Both the position numbers and the translations under genes were made by a program. Positions 27,356-35,762 of a stretch of 64,000 nucleotides of DNA are shown in pieces. How positions within the stretch are numbered: the stretch's first letter is position 1; the number at the start of each line of letters is the position of its first letter. This stretch comes from Alicyclobacillus fastidiosus (GTDB lineage Bacteria; Bacillota; Bacilli; Alicyclobacillales; Alicyclobacillaceae). The notes beneath the pieces are model-generated. The model made no database searches, was not told the origin of the DNA, and saw nothing but the letters and a program-made list of their open reading frames with translations. The stretch spans positions 1,922,001-1,986,000 of the forward strand of contig NZ_CP104067.1 of assembly GCF_026651875.1 (NCBI RefSeq). The letters run 5' to 3'.

Positions 27356-28438
27356 TTGAAAAAGTATGTCATTCAGCCTGGAGATACACTCTATCATATC
27401 AGTCAGCGAACCGGTGTACGAGTGCCTTTATTACTTGCGTCCAATCCGCAACTTCAGAATCCAGGGCAGCTCATGGTTGGAACGACCATCGTCATTCCGG
27501 AGCTCGGAAAGCCGGCCAAGAGCAAAGCGGCGAAGTCGTCGTCGGGCAAGCGGGTGAAGGTTCCGCCATACTTTGGCTTCGTGTGGCCGCATCAAGTAGC
27601 TGAGGGCGACACGTGGGATGCTATCGCACAGAAGTACGGCGTCAAGTTGGAACAATTACACCACGTCAATCCTGAGGCCGCACAGGCAGGCCAACTGACG
27701 GTCGGGCATGTGGTCTATGTGCCTACGGCAGCGTTGAAGTTACCGAATCGTTCGGAGGGGACGGGCGCGCCAGCGGGTGCGATGCAGTATCCAGGAACAC
27801 CGATGATACCTTTGGATGGGGGGCCATATGGGTATCCTTATCCGACTGGCCAACCCGCGCCTGGCGGGATGCCGTATGTGCCTGGCCAGTCGATGGCTCC
27901 TGGCATGCCTTATGTACCCGGTTCCGAAAGCGCTGGCGCGCAGTACCCTGGCGGTTTGATGACAGGCGGTTTTGCGCCCGGCGGAGTGGGTCAGGGGAAT
28001 ACTCCGTATCCTACGTATCCATATGACGGGATGGCACCGTACCAGATGGGGCAGCCGATGGCCGGAGGAATGCCTGCCACGGCGACAGAATACCCGGCGG
28101 CGGACGGACTCTACGGTCCGCATACACATTATCCATATCGGCCGAACGAGGGAGTGGGGACGGCGTACGTGGCGCCGGGCGCTCAACAGGCTGAATGGTT
28201 TGTCGATGGCGAGAGTTCCTCCAGTTTGTCGTCGTGGGAATTGCCTGACGACGGTGCGATGTTGCGGGCGGCAGACTCTGGAGCGAACAGCGCAGAGAGC
28301 ACGGAAGCCGGGCAGCAAGTCGGCGCGGTAATCGGAGAACACGACATGCGCGGTGCGGGGACGGACGACTCCGCTAACAGTGACGACGAAGACGGTTGGT
28401 CTGGCACGCTGACTGTGCGCCTCGACGGGGACGTGTGA
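27356..28438 (+). CDS. LysM-domain spore coat protein, SafA-like
   Basis: A 360-residue protein with two LysM domains (about residues 3-48: YVIQPGDTLYHISQRTG; about 79-124: HQVAEGDTWDAIAQKYG), then a Pro/Gly/Tyr/Met-rich region (about 135-280) made of short degenerate repeats such as MPYVPGQSMAPGMPYVPG, and an acidic C-terminus. There is no signal peptide, which fits SafA, a LysM protein of the mother-cell cytoplasm that organises the spore coat. TTG start at 27356 after AAGGAGGT. It lies at the place of safA in B. subtilis order (upstream of yebC-ruvAB-queA). A CotS-like gene follows after three bases. I name it by architecture, not by sequence identity. Confidence 0.8.
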   Translation: MKKYVIQPGDTLYHISQRTGVRVPLLLASNPQLQNPGQLMVGTTIVIPELGKPAKSKAAKSSSGKRVKVPPYFGFVWPHQVAEGDTWDAIAQKYGVKLEQLHHVNPEAAQAGQLTVGHVVYVPTAALKLPNRSEGTGAPAGAMQYPGTPMIPLDGGPYGYPYPTGQPAPGGMPYVPGQSMAPGMPYVPGSESAGAQYPGGLMTGGFAPGGVGQGNTPYPTYPYDGMAPYQMGQPMAGGMPATATEYPAADGLYGPHTHYPYRPNEGVGTAYVAPGAQQAEWFVDGESSSSLSSWELPDDGAMLRAADSGANSAESTEAGQQVGAVIGEHDMRGAGTDDSANSDDEDGWSGTLTVRLDGDV

Positions 28439-28441
28439 TTC

Positions 28442-29437
28442 ATGTCTGCGCGGGAGCATCTCGTGCTTGCATTTCGTCGCGCGTATGGCGTCGAAGTGAA
28501 ATCGCTGGTTCGTCGGCGAACGGTGGTCGGCGTGGTAGGGGAGGATGGGAGTCATTATATATGGAAACCTCTCACTGCGCGCGACGACGAGACGCGTCTT
28601 TGTGCCTTGGCGGATTTGGGGCCCGTATTTGAGGCTGCGGGAACAGAAGCTGCCCTCCCGTTGCCGACTCGTTCGGGGGGTTACGTCCTTGAGGTCGGAG
28701 GTGGGCTTCAGTCCGGATATCTGCAAAAGTGGGTGACCGGTCGGCACGTCGACGCGTCTTCTCTGCGCGAGCGCCACGCAGTGCTTACCTCGCTCGGGAG
28801 CGTGCACCGACGGAGTCAAGATTGCGGCTTTCCCGCGTGGTCTACATTGCAGCGCGGCACCTTGCTACACAAGTTGCGTTTGAAAGAACGGGCGGTCTCG
28901 CGCATCTGGGCGCCCGCCGAAGCGGCCTGCCCCGCATTGCGGGGGTGGAAGGCGCGGGCGGAGGGTCAGATGCGATATGTGTTGCGCCGATATGCGGCGT
29001 ACCTGGCAGACAATCGGGACGACGTTCAACACATCTTCGCGTTTTGCCATCGCGATTTGGCGCCCCACAACGTGATGTACCAAGGTGGCGATGCGGTCGC
29101 GTGGATCGATTTCGATCACGCCAACTACGACGACATGCTCCATGACCCGATGCAATTTATCAGCCACTGTACGTTTCTCGCACAAATGTCTGCCGAGGAA
29201 TACTACGCCTTGCATCAACGCTACGTCGCATCCGCAAAGTTGACTGCCACCCAGGCGTCTATCCTCTGGATCTTGACGATGTGGCCCGACATTCTCGTGC
29301 GAACGCTGATTGAGTGGACGCGGGCCGGGTGTAAGGAAGAAGGTCTAACGAGGGTACACTACGCTTTGACATGTGAGCGCCGTAAGCTTGTGTACCGCTC
29401 GAAGCTAGGTCTCAATGTGGAGAGGCTCGATGCATGA
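28442..29437 (+). CDS. CotS-like spore coat kinase
   Basis: A 331-residue protein of the APH/choline-kinase fold, as in the CotS/YsxE/YutH spore coat family. The catalytic loop FCHRDLAPHNVMY and the metal motif WIDFDHANYDD are both intact; the N-lobe carries YIWKPL with a possible ATP-binding Lys. It starts three bases after the LysM gene and has only a weak GGGGAC ribosome site, so translation is probably coupled. Its end overlaps a terminator. A role in coat maturation is inferred from the neighbour; the substrate is unknown. Confidence 0.75.
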   Translation: MSAREHLVLAFRRAYGVEVKSLVRRRTVVGVVGEDGSHYIWKPLTARDDETRLCALADLGPVFEAAGTEAALPLPTRSGGYVLEVGGGLQSGYLQKWVTGRHVDASSLRERHAVLTSLGSVHRRSQDCGFPAWSTLQRGTLLHKLRLKERAVSRIWAPAEAACPALRGWKARAEGQMRYVLRRYAAYLADNRDDVQHIFAFCHRDLAPHNVMYQGGDAVAWIDFDHANYDDMLHDPMQFISHCTFLAQMSAEEYYALHQRYVASAKLTATQASILWILTMWPDILVRTLIEWTRAGCKEEGLTRVHYALTCERRKLVYRSKLGLNVERLDA

Positions 29438-29449
29438 CGAGCCTCTTTT
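29421..29449 (+). terminator. Terminator overlapping the CotS-like stop codon
   Basis: AGAGGCTCG (29421-29429) pairs with CGAGCCTCT (29438-29446), followed by TTT. The TGA stop (29435-29437) lies inside the loop. Confidence 0.85.
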
Positions 29450-29475
29450 GCATTCCTACCACCCGAATGTATACT
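29448..29475 (+). promoter_or_regulatory. Promoter of the NAD synthetase pair
   Basis: TTGCAT (29448-29453), 16-base spacer, TATACT (29470-29475). It starts just after the preceding terminator. Confidence 0.6.
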
Positions 29476-29533
29476 GAACAAGGACTTATAAGACGGTTTG
29501 TGTCGCCATTTATGGATATTGGAGGAGTTGTGT

Positions 29534-30382
29534 GTGTCGCACGTTCAGACTATTGCCGTCGCGCAAATTTCGCCTAAGTTAGGCGATGTTGCAGCCAATC
29601 TAACGGTACACCATCGATACATAGAGCGGGCTAAGGAGCAGGGTGCACAGGTCGTCGTGTTTCCGGAGCTCGGTTTGACAGGCTATCTGTTGCAGGATTT
29701 GACGCTGGAGGTCGCCCGTCGTTTGGACGACCCGGATATTGCCTCCATTGTCGAAGCGAGTTCGGACATCGATATCGTCTTTAGCTTCGTGGAGGAGAGC
29801 TCTGAGCACTTTTTTTACATCTCGAGTGTGTACGCGTCACAGGGTCAAGTGGTTCACGTACACCGAAAGGCTTATTTGCCAACGTACGGGATGTTCGACG
29901 AAAGGCGATATGTCACTCAAGGCAGCCGAGTGGAACCGTTCACCGCGCGCGAGTCGACAGCGGGCATGATGATTTGTGAAGACGCATGGCACGTGTCCAT
30001 GCCGTACCTCCTCACGATGCAGGGTGCGACTGCGTTGTATGTTCCGGCGTCCAGTCCAGGGCGCAACGTCATGGATGAACACGATTTTGGATCGCACACG
30101 TTCTGGCGGCAACTCCTGCAGATGTACGCGCAGCTGTTCGGCGTTCACGTGGTGTTTGCCAACCGCGTGGGGTACGAGGACGGGGTTCACTTTTACGGCG
30201 GCTCTGGGGTAGTTGGCCCGGATGGACGGTGGATTGCGCAAGCGGGTGTCGGACAAGAAGAACTGCTCGTCGCGCGCGTCGACGTTCGCGATGTGCGACG
30301 TGCGCGCTATACCACACCGCTTCTTCGAGACGAACGACTGGAAATCATGGAACGGCATCTGCCATTCATCGATAGAGACTAA
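29534..30382 (+). CDS. Nitrilase-family glutaminase, partner of NadE
   Basis: A 282-residue carbon-nitrogen hydrolase. The catalytic triad is complete: Glu in VVVFPELGLTGY, Lys in HVHRKAYLPTYG, Cys in MMICEDAWH. The C-E-D-x-W context and the LLQDL segment resemble the glutaminase domain fused to NadE in glutamine-dependent NAD synthetases. Here it is a separate gene 25 bases before nadE. I infer that it supplies ammonia to NadE. GTG at 29534 is chosen because GGAGGAG lies 6 bases upstream. Confidence 0.85.
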   Translation: MSHVQTIAVAQISPKLGDVAANLTVHHRYIERAKEQGAQVVVFPELGLTGYLLQDLTLEVARRLDDPDIASIVEASSDIDIVFSFVEESSEHFFYISSVYASQGQVVHVHRKAYLPTYGMFDERRYVTQGSRVEPFTARESTAGMMICEDAWHVSMPYLLTMQGATALYVPASSPGRNVMDEHDFGSHTFWRQLLQMYAQLFGVHVVFANRVGYEDGVHFYGGSGVVGPDGRWIAQAGVGQEELLVARVDVRDVRRARYTTPLLRDERLEIMERHLPFIDRD

Positions 30383-30407
30383 AGCTACATTTGGCGAGGT
30401 GAGAAAA

Positions 30408-31259
30408 GTGAAACCAGAAATGGAACAGGCCCTGCGCGTCAATGCGCCGTTTGCCACGAGCGTGCTGGAGGGATTTATTCGAGAAGAGGTACACAAAGTC
30501 GGATTTAAACGCGTGCTGTTCGGGTTGTCCGGCGGGATAGACTCGGCGCTATCCGCATATCTCGCGACGCGCGCGCTTGGCAAGGAATCGATTCACGCGG
30601 TGCTGATGCCGTATCGGACGAGCAGTCAGTCCAGTCTTGACGACGCCATGGAGGTCGTGCGAGATTTAGAAATTCCCTACACGGTCGTCGATATCTCCGG
30701 CCCCGTCGACGCTTATTTCGAGACGATGGACAAAGCGCTTGGGGAGCGAGCCAGCAATTTGCGGCGGGGGAATCGGATGGCGCGCGAGCGCATGGTGACG
30801 TTGTACGACTTGTCCGCAGCGCAGAACGCGCTGGTGGTGGGCACGAGCAACAAGACGGAACTGCTGCTCGGCTATGGAACTCAATTCGGCGACATGGCGA
30901 GTGCGCTGAACCCGATTGGCGACCTGTACAAGTCGCAGGTTAGACAGATCTCGAGATATGTCGGCGTGCCAAATAGCATTCTCGACAAAGCGCCAAGTGC
31001 CGATTTGTGGGTGGATCAGACGGACGAGAAGGAACTCGGGTTCACCTATGATGACGCCGACGAGATTCTCTTTCAGTGGGTCGACTTGCGCCTGTCGCCG
31101 GGGGAAATTGTGGAACGAGGCTACGACGAGGCGCTTGTGAAGCACATCGTCACTCGCGTTCAACGTAACCACTATAAGCGGCGACTTCCAATCATTGCAA
31201 AAATATCCAGTCGAACAATCGGGATCGACTTCCGGTACTCACGCGATTGGGGAGTGTGA
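30408..31259 (+). CDS. nadE: NAD+ synthetase
   Basis: Amidates nicotinic acid adenine dinucleotide to NAD. The 283-residue protein has the PP-loop GLSGGIDSALSA near 47, GTSNKTELLLGYGTQFGD and SPGE.. KRRLPIIAKIS. It is the synthetase domain only; the glutaminase is encoded by the gene before it. GTG at 30408 follows GAGGTGAG. The upstream part of the frame lies inside the neighbour and is not coding. Confidence 0.94.
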   Translation: MKPEMEQALRVNAPFATSVLEGFIREEVHKVGFKRVLFGLSGGIDSALSAYLATRALGKESIHAVLMPYRTSSQSSLDDAMEVVRDLEIPYTVVDISGPVDAYFETMDKALGERASNLRRGNRMARERMVTLYDLSAAQNALVVGTSNKTELLLGYGTQFGDMASALNPIGDLYKSQVRQISRYVGVPNSILDKAPSADLWVDQTDEKELGFTYDDADEILFQWVDLRLSPGEIVERGYDEALVKHIVTRVQRNHYKRRLPIIAKISSRTIGIDFRYSRDWGV

Positions 31260-31341
31260 GTTGTCCAAATGAGGGCGTGCATCGGGGTGCATCCTCCTTT
31301 ATGATGAACGGAAACGATGGGAAAAAGGTTGGGGAGAAAAC

Positions 31342-32085
31342 ATGTCAGGTCACTCAAAATGGCATAATATTCAACGCCGGAAAGGCAAACAGGATGCGGT
31401 TCGGGGCCAATTGTTCACTAAATTATCGCGAGACGTGTACCTCGCGGCTAAGGAAGGCGGGGGCAACCCCGATACAAACTTTCGCCTCAAGGTTGCGATT
31501 GAGCGGGCGAAACAAAGTAATCTCCCAGCAGACAACATTGCACGAACCATTGCCAAGGCAACTGGCTCTCTCGAGGGTGTCACGTACGAGGAGATTCAGT
31601 ATGAGGGCTACGCGCCACACGGCGTCGCGGTGCTCATTGACATCGTGACCGACAATCGCAATCGGACCGCAGCCGACGTCCGTCACATCTTTAAGAAGCG
31701 TGGCGGGAACCTCGCTGAATCCGGAGCCGTCGCCTGGATGTTTACGCGCACGGGTCAAATCTCCGTTGAGCGGGCACGCGTAGCGGACGCCGAGACGTTT
31801 ATGTTAGAGGTCATCGAGGCGGGGGCAGACGATGTCGAAGAGTCGGATGACGCGTTCCTCATCACGACCTCTGTCGAGGCGTTTCGGAGCGTGCGCACGG
31901 CCATTGAATCGATGGGCGTAGAGTACGAAGATGCAGAGCTCACGTATGTTCCTTCCACGACCGTGGAGGTTGCAGGAGAAGCGGCAGATGATGTGTTTAA
32001 CTTGATCGAGGCGCTAGAAGCACATGACGACGTCCAGACCGTTTATTACAACGCTGTGACGCCTGACGATGAAGAAGGCGCGTAA
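31342..32085 (+). CDS. yebC: YebC/PmpR family protein
   Basis: A 247-residue protein of the widespread YebC family, annotated as transcription regulators; members have also been linked to translation of difficult peptides. The N-terminus is typical (MSGHSKWHNIQRRKGKQDA), followed by RAKQSNLPADNIARTI and ALLIDI-like VAVLIDIVTDNRNRT. ATG after GGGGAG. Position next to ruv genes is usual. Confidence 0.95.
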   Translation: MSGHSKWHNIQRRKGKQDAVRGQLFTKLSRDVYLAAKEGGGNPDTNFRLKVAIERAKQSNLPADNIARTIAKATGSLEGVTYEEIQYEGYAPHGVAVLIDIVTDNRNRTAADVRHIFKKRGGNLAESGAVAWMFTRTGQISVERARVADAETFMLEVIEAGADDVEESDDAFLITTSVEAFRSVRTAIESMGVEYEDAELTYVPSTTVEVAGEAADDVFNLIEALEAHDDVQTVYYNAVTPDDEEGA

Positions 32086-32149
32086 GATTGCATAACTTCT
32101 ATCTGCGTGCACACATTAAGTGTAACGTCGTAACCAAGAGGTGAGAGCG

Positions 32150-32542
32150 TTGCAAGCACGCAACCTGATATATACGATTCCCGTCAGCGCAGTCCGCTGT
32201 GCGGCAATCTGTTTTGCGGCCGTCGTCACCTTTGCGCTCCTCTCGTTGATGCGCGTGTCCGTCGCTTATGCGGACGTGCCAGCCGCCAGCGATTTTGGGC
32301 AAGGGGCCGCCATGGTGACCCACGGCTCGAAATCGATGCAAGCTGCACTCTTTGTGACGGAAGGCACGAGCGGACAATTTGAGGTGGTCGAGCAACCCAT
32401 CGTCGACGATGCGGTTGCCGCATTTGCAGGAGAGCACCCTGCCTGGCATTTGAACGTCGCTTTGACGTGGTATTTTATGGAACCTGTGTACGAAAAGAAT
32501 ACGTCAACGGCGAATGATTTCGACGGTCGACAACAAGTGTAA
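32150..32542 (+). CDS. Secreted protein of unknown function in the bofC position
   Basis: A 130-residue protein. It has a clear signal peptide: a short N-terminus with Arg, a hydrophobic core (about 17-38) and a likely AYA-D cleavage site near 40. The mature part of about 90 residues has two Trp-containing stretches (AWHLNVALTWYFMEP) and no cysteine. I recognise no family. In B. subtilis csbX and bofC (a secreted regulator of pro-SigK processing) occupy this place between yebC and ruvA, but I see no sequence likeness to BofC. TTG at 32150 with AGAGGTGAG upstream; in-frame GTG 32141 is the alternative. It has its own terminator. Confidence 0.65.
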   Translation: MQARNLIYTIPVSAVRCAAICFAAVVTFALLSLMRVSVAYADVPAASDFGQGAAMVTHGSKSMQAALFVTEGTSGQFEVVEQPIVDDAVAAFAGEHPAWHLNVALTWYFMEPVYEKNTSTANDFDGRQQV

Positions 32543-32584
32543 TCGTGATGAGCCTTCTGCAAACCGACGATTTATGAGACAATG

Positions 32585-32612
32585 AGGGACGTACTATTCG
32601 CGTCCCTTTTGT
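32585..32612 (+). terminator. Terminator after the secreted-protein gene
   Basis: AGGGACG (32585-32591) pairs with CGTCCCT (32601-32607), followed by TTTGTTG. It isolates the gene from ruvC. Confidence 0.75.
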
Positions 32613-32699
32613 TGTGTTTGTCAATCTAGAGTGACTGGCTTGACGGTAGGAGTTTGTTCCCCGCACGGCGAAATGTGGTCAGTGAGAGGGGAATTATTT

Positions 32700-33248
32700 T
32701 TGAATGCACTGAGAGTCCTCGGGATAGATCCCGGTATCGCCCGATTGGGGTATGGCGTCGTCGACGTCGAAGGATCTAGCCTGAGGTGTGTCACGTATGG
32801 TTGTATCGAGACGGACGCGCATACGCCGCTGGCAGTTCGCCTACAGACGATTTTTCATCGCTTGACGGATATTCTCCTCACACACCATCCGAGTGTTATG
32901 GCGGTGGAGGAGCTGTTCTTTAACCGAAACACGACAACGGCGTTTACCGTGGGACAAGCGCGCGGTGTGGCATTGCTCAGCGCGGCCGAACAGTCCGTTG
33001 TCATAGCAGAGTACACGCCGATGCAAGTAAAACAGGCCGTGACCGGCTATGGTCGGGCTGACAAACGGCAAATTCAGCAGATGGTCAAGGTGTTGCTTGG
33101 CCTAGCAGAACTACCAAAACCGGACGACGCGGCCGATGCGCTTGCCATCGCAATCGCGCATGGCCACAGTGCACCGATTGATAGACTTGTGGTGCGGGAG
33201 TCGAATCGGCCCACCGGATGGACTTGGGAGCGGGGGACGCGCAGATGA
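32700..33248 (+). CDS. ruvC: Holliday junction resolvase RuvC
   Basis: A 182-residue endonuclease that resolves Holliday junctions. Acidic residues of the RNase H-like site are present: LGIDPG near 9, MAVEELFF near 70, and DDAADALAIAIAH near 145. The start is TTG at 32700, after GAGAGGGGAA; this gives LNALRVLGIDPG, matching the family N-terminus. The stop overlaps the ruvA start (ATGA). B. subtilis has no ruvC in its ruvAB locus, so ruvCAB here is the ancestral arrangement. Confidence 0.94.
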   Translation: MNALRVLGIDPGIARLGYGVVDVEGSSLRCVTYGCIETDAHTPLAVRLQTIFHRLTDILLTHHPSVMAVEELFFNRNTTTAFTVGQARGVALLSAAEQSVVIAEYTPMQVKQAVTGYGRADKRQIQQMVKVLLGLAELPKPDDAADALAIAIAHGHSAPIDRLVVRESNRPTGWTWERGTRR

Positions 33249-33874
33249 TCGTATTTTTGACAGGTCGTGTTGCGGATACCGGAACAGGCTATGTCGATCT
33301 CGACGTTCAACATGTCGGATACCGCGTCTTTACGACGGATGACACCGCGCTTGGCCTCGAATTGGAGCAAGAAATCAAATTGTACACGTATCAGCACGTG
33401 CGCGAAGATGCCGTGTTACTCTTTGGGTTCTTGCGCCGGATCGAGCGGACGGTGTTCGAGAAACTGATCAGTGTATCTGGCATTGGACCGAAGGTGGCTT
33501 TACAAATGCTTGGCGGCCTGTCGCCTGAGGCGCTCGTCGCGGCCATTCGCCTCGAGGACGCAAATACGTTGTGCCGACTCCCCGGCATCGGCAAGAAGAC
33601 GGCGATGCGTATGATCTTGGAGCTCAAGGACAAGCTCGACGATTTGCCAGTTTCCTCCCATGAAGTGGTCACTGGCATTGAGCCCGAACAGCCGTCGGAA
33701 TCTGTGGCTGACGACGTGACAACGGCGCTTATGGCACTGGGTTACCGACAGAAGGAAGCACAGCGGGCGGTCGATGCAGTCCTCGAGAACCGACCTGCTG
33801 CGACGGTGGAAACTGCGGTCAAAGCCGCGTTGCAGTGGCTCTATGAGCACCAATCGGATGCAAGCCTTGTTTGA
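33245..33874 (+). CDS. ruvA: Holliday junction DNA helicase subunit RuvA
   Basis: A 209-residue junction-binding protein. Domain I (OB fold) comes first, then helix-hairpin-helix motifs SVSGIGPKVALQMLGG and RLPGIGKKTAMRMILELKDKL, and a C-terminal domain III (about 155-205) that contacts RuvB. ATG at 33245 overlaps the ruvC stop codon. Confidence 0.95.
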   Translation: MIVFLTGRVADTGTGYVDLDVQHVGYRVFTTDDTALGLELEQEIKLYTYQHVREDAVLLFGFLRRIERTVFEKLISVSGIGPKVALQMLGGLSPEALVAAIRLEDANTLCRLPGIGKKTAMRMILELKDKLDDLPVSSHEVVTGIEPEQPSESVADDVTTALMALGYRQKEAQRAVDAVLENRPAATVETAVKAALQWLYEHQSDASLV

Positions 33875-33899
33875 GACGCGAACAGTTGGGAGGTGACGT

Positions 33900-34910
33900 A
33901 TGGACGACCGAATTGTTTCGGCCGAATGGAGTCGGGAAGATACGGGGCTGGATTCCATCCGCCCACGCTTCCTCGACGACTACATCGGGCAACGGACGGT
34001 GAAAGACAACTTAAAGATCTTTATCCAGGCTGCGAGAGAGCGTGGAGAATCACTGGATCACGTCCTGCTTTACGGTCCGCCTGGCCTCGGCAAGACTTCG
34101 CTCGCCATGATCATCGCGAACGAGCTGGGCGTGCATGTCCGCGTGACCTCTGGACCCGCTATCGAACGGGCCGGCGATCTCGCTGCACTGCTCACGAACT
34201 TACAGCCTGGTGACGTGCTATTCATCGACGAAATACACCGCTTATCTCGCTCTGTCGAGGAAGTGCTGTATCCAGCCATGGAGGATTTTTCCCTCGACAT
34301 TATGATCGGCAAAGGTCCGTCCGCGAGGTCAGTTCGACTCGACCTGCCCCCGTTTACGCTGGTCGGGGCGACCACCCGCGCCGGACTTCTGTCGGCACCG
34401 CTGCGCGACCGCTTCGGAGTCATTCTGCACCTCGATTACTACCCGGTCGACGAGCTAGCGGAGATCGTCCGCAGGAGCGCCGAAGTTCTCCAGGTGGCCA
34501 TCACGCCCAGAGCCTGTGAGGAAATCGCACGGCGCGCTCGCGGGACGCCACGGATTGCCAACCGCTTGTTAAAGCGTGTCCGGGACTTCGTACAGGTGTC
34601 GGGCCGTGACGTCATCGACGATGTGGCGGCGGACGCCGCGCTCACGCGGTTGAATGTCGACTCGTTGGGACTCGATTCGGTCGACGAGCGCATTTTGCTC
34701 GCAGCCATTGATAAATTCGGTGGCGGGCCTGTCGGGCTCGAAACCCTTGCAGCCGCGATCGGCGAGGAATCGGACACGCTGGAAGACGTGTACGAGCCGT
34801 ACCTGTTGCAAATGGGTCTGTTAAAACGAACCCCACGCGGTCGTATTGTGACGCAAAATGGATATCGTCACCTCGGGCGACTGTTGCCCCGAGAAGATGG
34901 CGAATCATGA
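33900..34910 (+). CDS. ruvB: Holliday junction branch-migration ATPase RuvB
   Basis: A 336-residue AAA+ motor. Walker [12 protein letters not shown] near 62, Walker [11 protein letters not shown] near 110, sensor 1 [19 protein letters not shown], and a winged-helix C-terminus. Works with RuvA to move junctions that RuvC cuts. ATG after GGAGGTGAC, 25 bases from ruvA. Confidence 0.97.
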   Translation: MDDRIVSAEWSREDTGLDSIRPRFLDDYIGQRTVKDNLKIFIQAARERGESLDHVLLYGPPGLGKTSLAMIIANELGVHVRVTSGPAIERAGDLAALLTNLQPGDVLFIDEIHRLSRSVEEVLYPAMEDFSLDIMIGKGPSARSVRLDLPPFTLVGATTRAGLLSAPLRDRFGVILHLDYYPVDELAEIVRRSAEVLQVAITPRACEEIARRARGTPRIANRLLKRVRDFVQVSGRDVIDDVAADAALTRLNVDSLGLDSVDERILLAAIDKFGGGPVGLETLAAAIGEESDTLEDVYEPYLLQMGLLKRTPRGRIVTQNGYRHLGRLLPREDGES

Positions 34911-34945
34911 CCATGAAACACAAAATCTGCGCGATAGCATAGGAG

Positions 34946-34975
34946 ACCCCCGAAAAGGGTCTTCATGTTCGCGAA
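34946..34975 (+). promoter_or_regulatory. Possible SigI-type autopromoter
   Basis: ACCCCC at 34946-34951 and CGAA at 34972-34975 resemble the -35 and -10 elements reported for SigI promoters (ACCCCC and CGAA). The spacer is 20 bases, which I cannot compare with certainty. The same GACCC also pairs with GGGTC at 34957-34961, so a weak hairpin is another reading. Confidence 0.35.
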
Positions 34976-34997
34976 CTAATGAAATGAGGTGGAACGT

Positions 34998-35759
34998 GTG
35001 GGAGTCCTGCCTTTTCGCACTCGTCGTCGATCCGATGAACGGAAAGAACTCGCCCGACTCCTCCACGGCGCCAAATCGGGGGACGAAGCGGCGCGAAATC
35101 AACTGATTTCGTCTTATGTCCCATTTATTCTTCGCATTGCATCGCAAACCACGCATCGTTATATCGACCAGACAGTGGACGACGAGTACAGCATTGCGTT
35201 GTCGGCATTTAATGAGGCGATAGACCGGTTTGACTTGGAGCGAGAATCGTCGTTTCTCTCGTTCGCAGAAACCATCATTCGACGCCGATTAATTGACTTT
35301 TTTCGATCTCGCCAGCGGGATCGGAAACAAGTGCCGTGGAGCGAATTCGACTTACTGGACGAAGAGGACAATGTCACGAATTACGCGGAGGTCAGCACCT
35401 CGCTCGCGCAACATCAACTGTACGAGGAAGCGACGATGCGCGGGTACGAAATTGAAGAGTACCAAAAGCGGTTGCAGGATTTCGACCTGTCGTTTGGGGA
35501 ACTGGTCCGGATTTCGCCTAAGCACGAGGACGCGCGTCAGAACGCGTTTGAGATTGGGCGGATCATCGCAGAGGACGAAGAGTTACTCGAATTTGTGGAG
35601 CGTCGAAAATCCTTGCCGTTGAAGCAACTGGAGGACCGCGTACACGTGTCGCGGAAGACGATGGAGCGGCAGCGCAAGTATATTTTGGCCGTTGTCGTGC
35701 TTCTGACGGGAGACTTTCCGCTACTTCAGTCGTTTCTCGAAGATGCAAAGGAGGTGTGA
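34998..35759 (+). CDS. sigI: RNA polymerase sigma factor SigI
   Basis: A 253-residue sigma-70 family factor of the SigI type (heat and envelope response in Bacillus, polysaccharide sensing in cellulolytic clostridia). Region 2 shows NQLISSYVPFILRIASQ and DDEYSIALSAFNEAIDRFD with SFLSFAETIIRRRLIDFFR; region 4-like SLPLKQLEDRVHVSRKTMER lies at the C-terminus. GTG at 34998 is favoured because GAGGTGG lies 5 bases upstream; GTG 34989 is inside that site. rsgI follows after three bases. Confidence 0.93.
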   Translation: MGVLPFRTRRRSDERKELARLLHGAKSGDEAARNQLISSYVPFILRIASQTTHRYIDQTVDDEYSIALSAFNEAIDRFDLERESSFLSFAETIIRRRLIDFFRSRQRDRKQVPWSEFDLLDEEDNVTNYAEVSTSLAQHQLYEEATMRGYEIEEYQKRLQDFDLSFGELVRISPKHEDARQNAFEIGRIIAEDEELLEFVERRKSLPLKQLEDRVHVSRKTMERQRKYILAVVVLLTGDFPLLQSFLEDAKEV

Positions 35760-35762
35760 GTG

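Noticed and set aside
27740..28819. 359-codon minus-strand frame opposite the LysM and CotS-like genes
   Set aside because: Arg/His/Pro-rich shadow of the repeat-rich LysM gene; no start signals.
30213..30407. 65-codon N-terminal extension of nadE
   Set aside because: Lies inside the glutaminase gene in another frame; the GTG at 30408 has a proper ribosome site and begins the conserved protein.
34945..34961. GACCC/GGGTC hairpin as a terminator for ruvB
   Set aside because: Only five base pairs and followed by CTTCATG rather than a T-run; the overlap with a possible SigI promoter is the more interesting reading.
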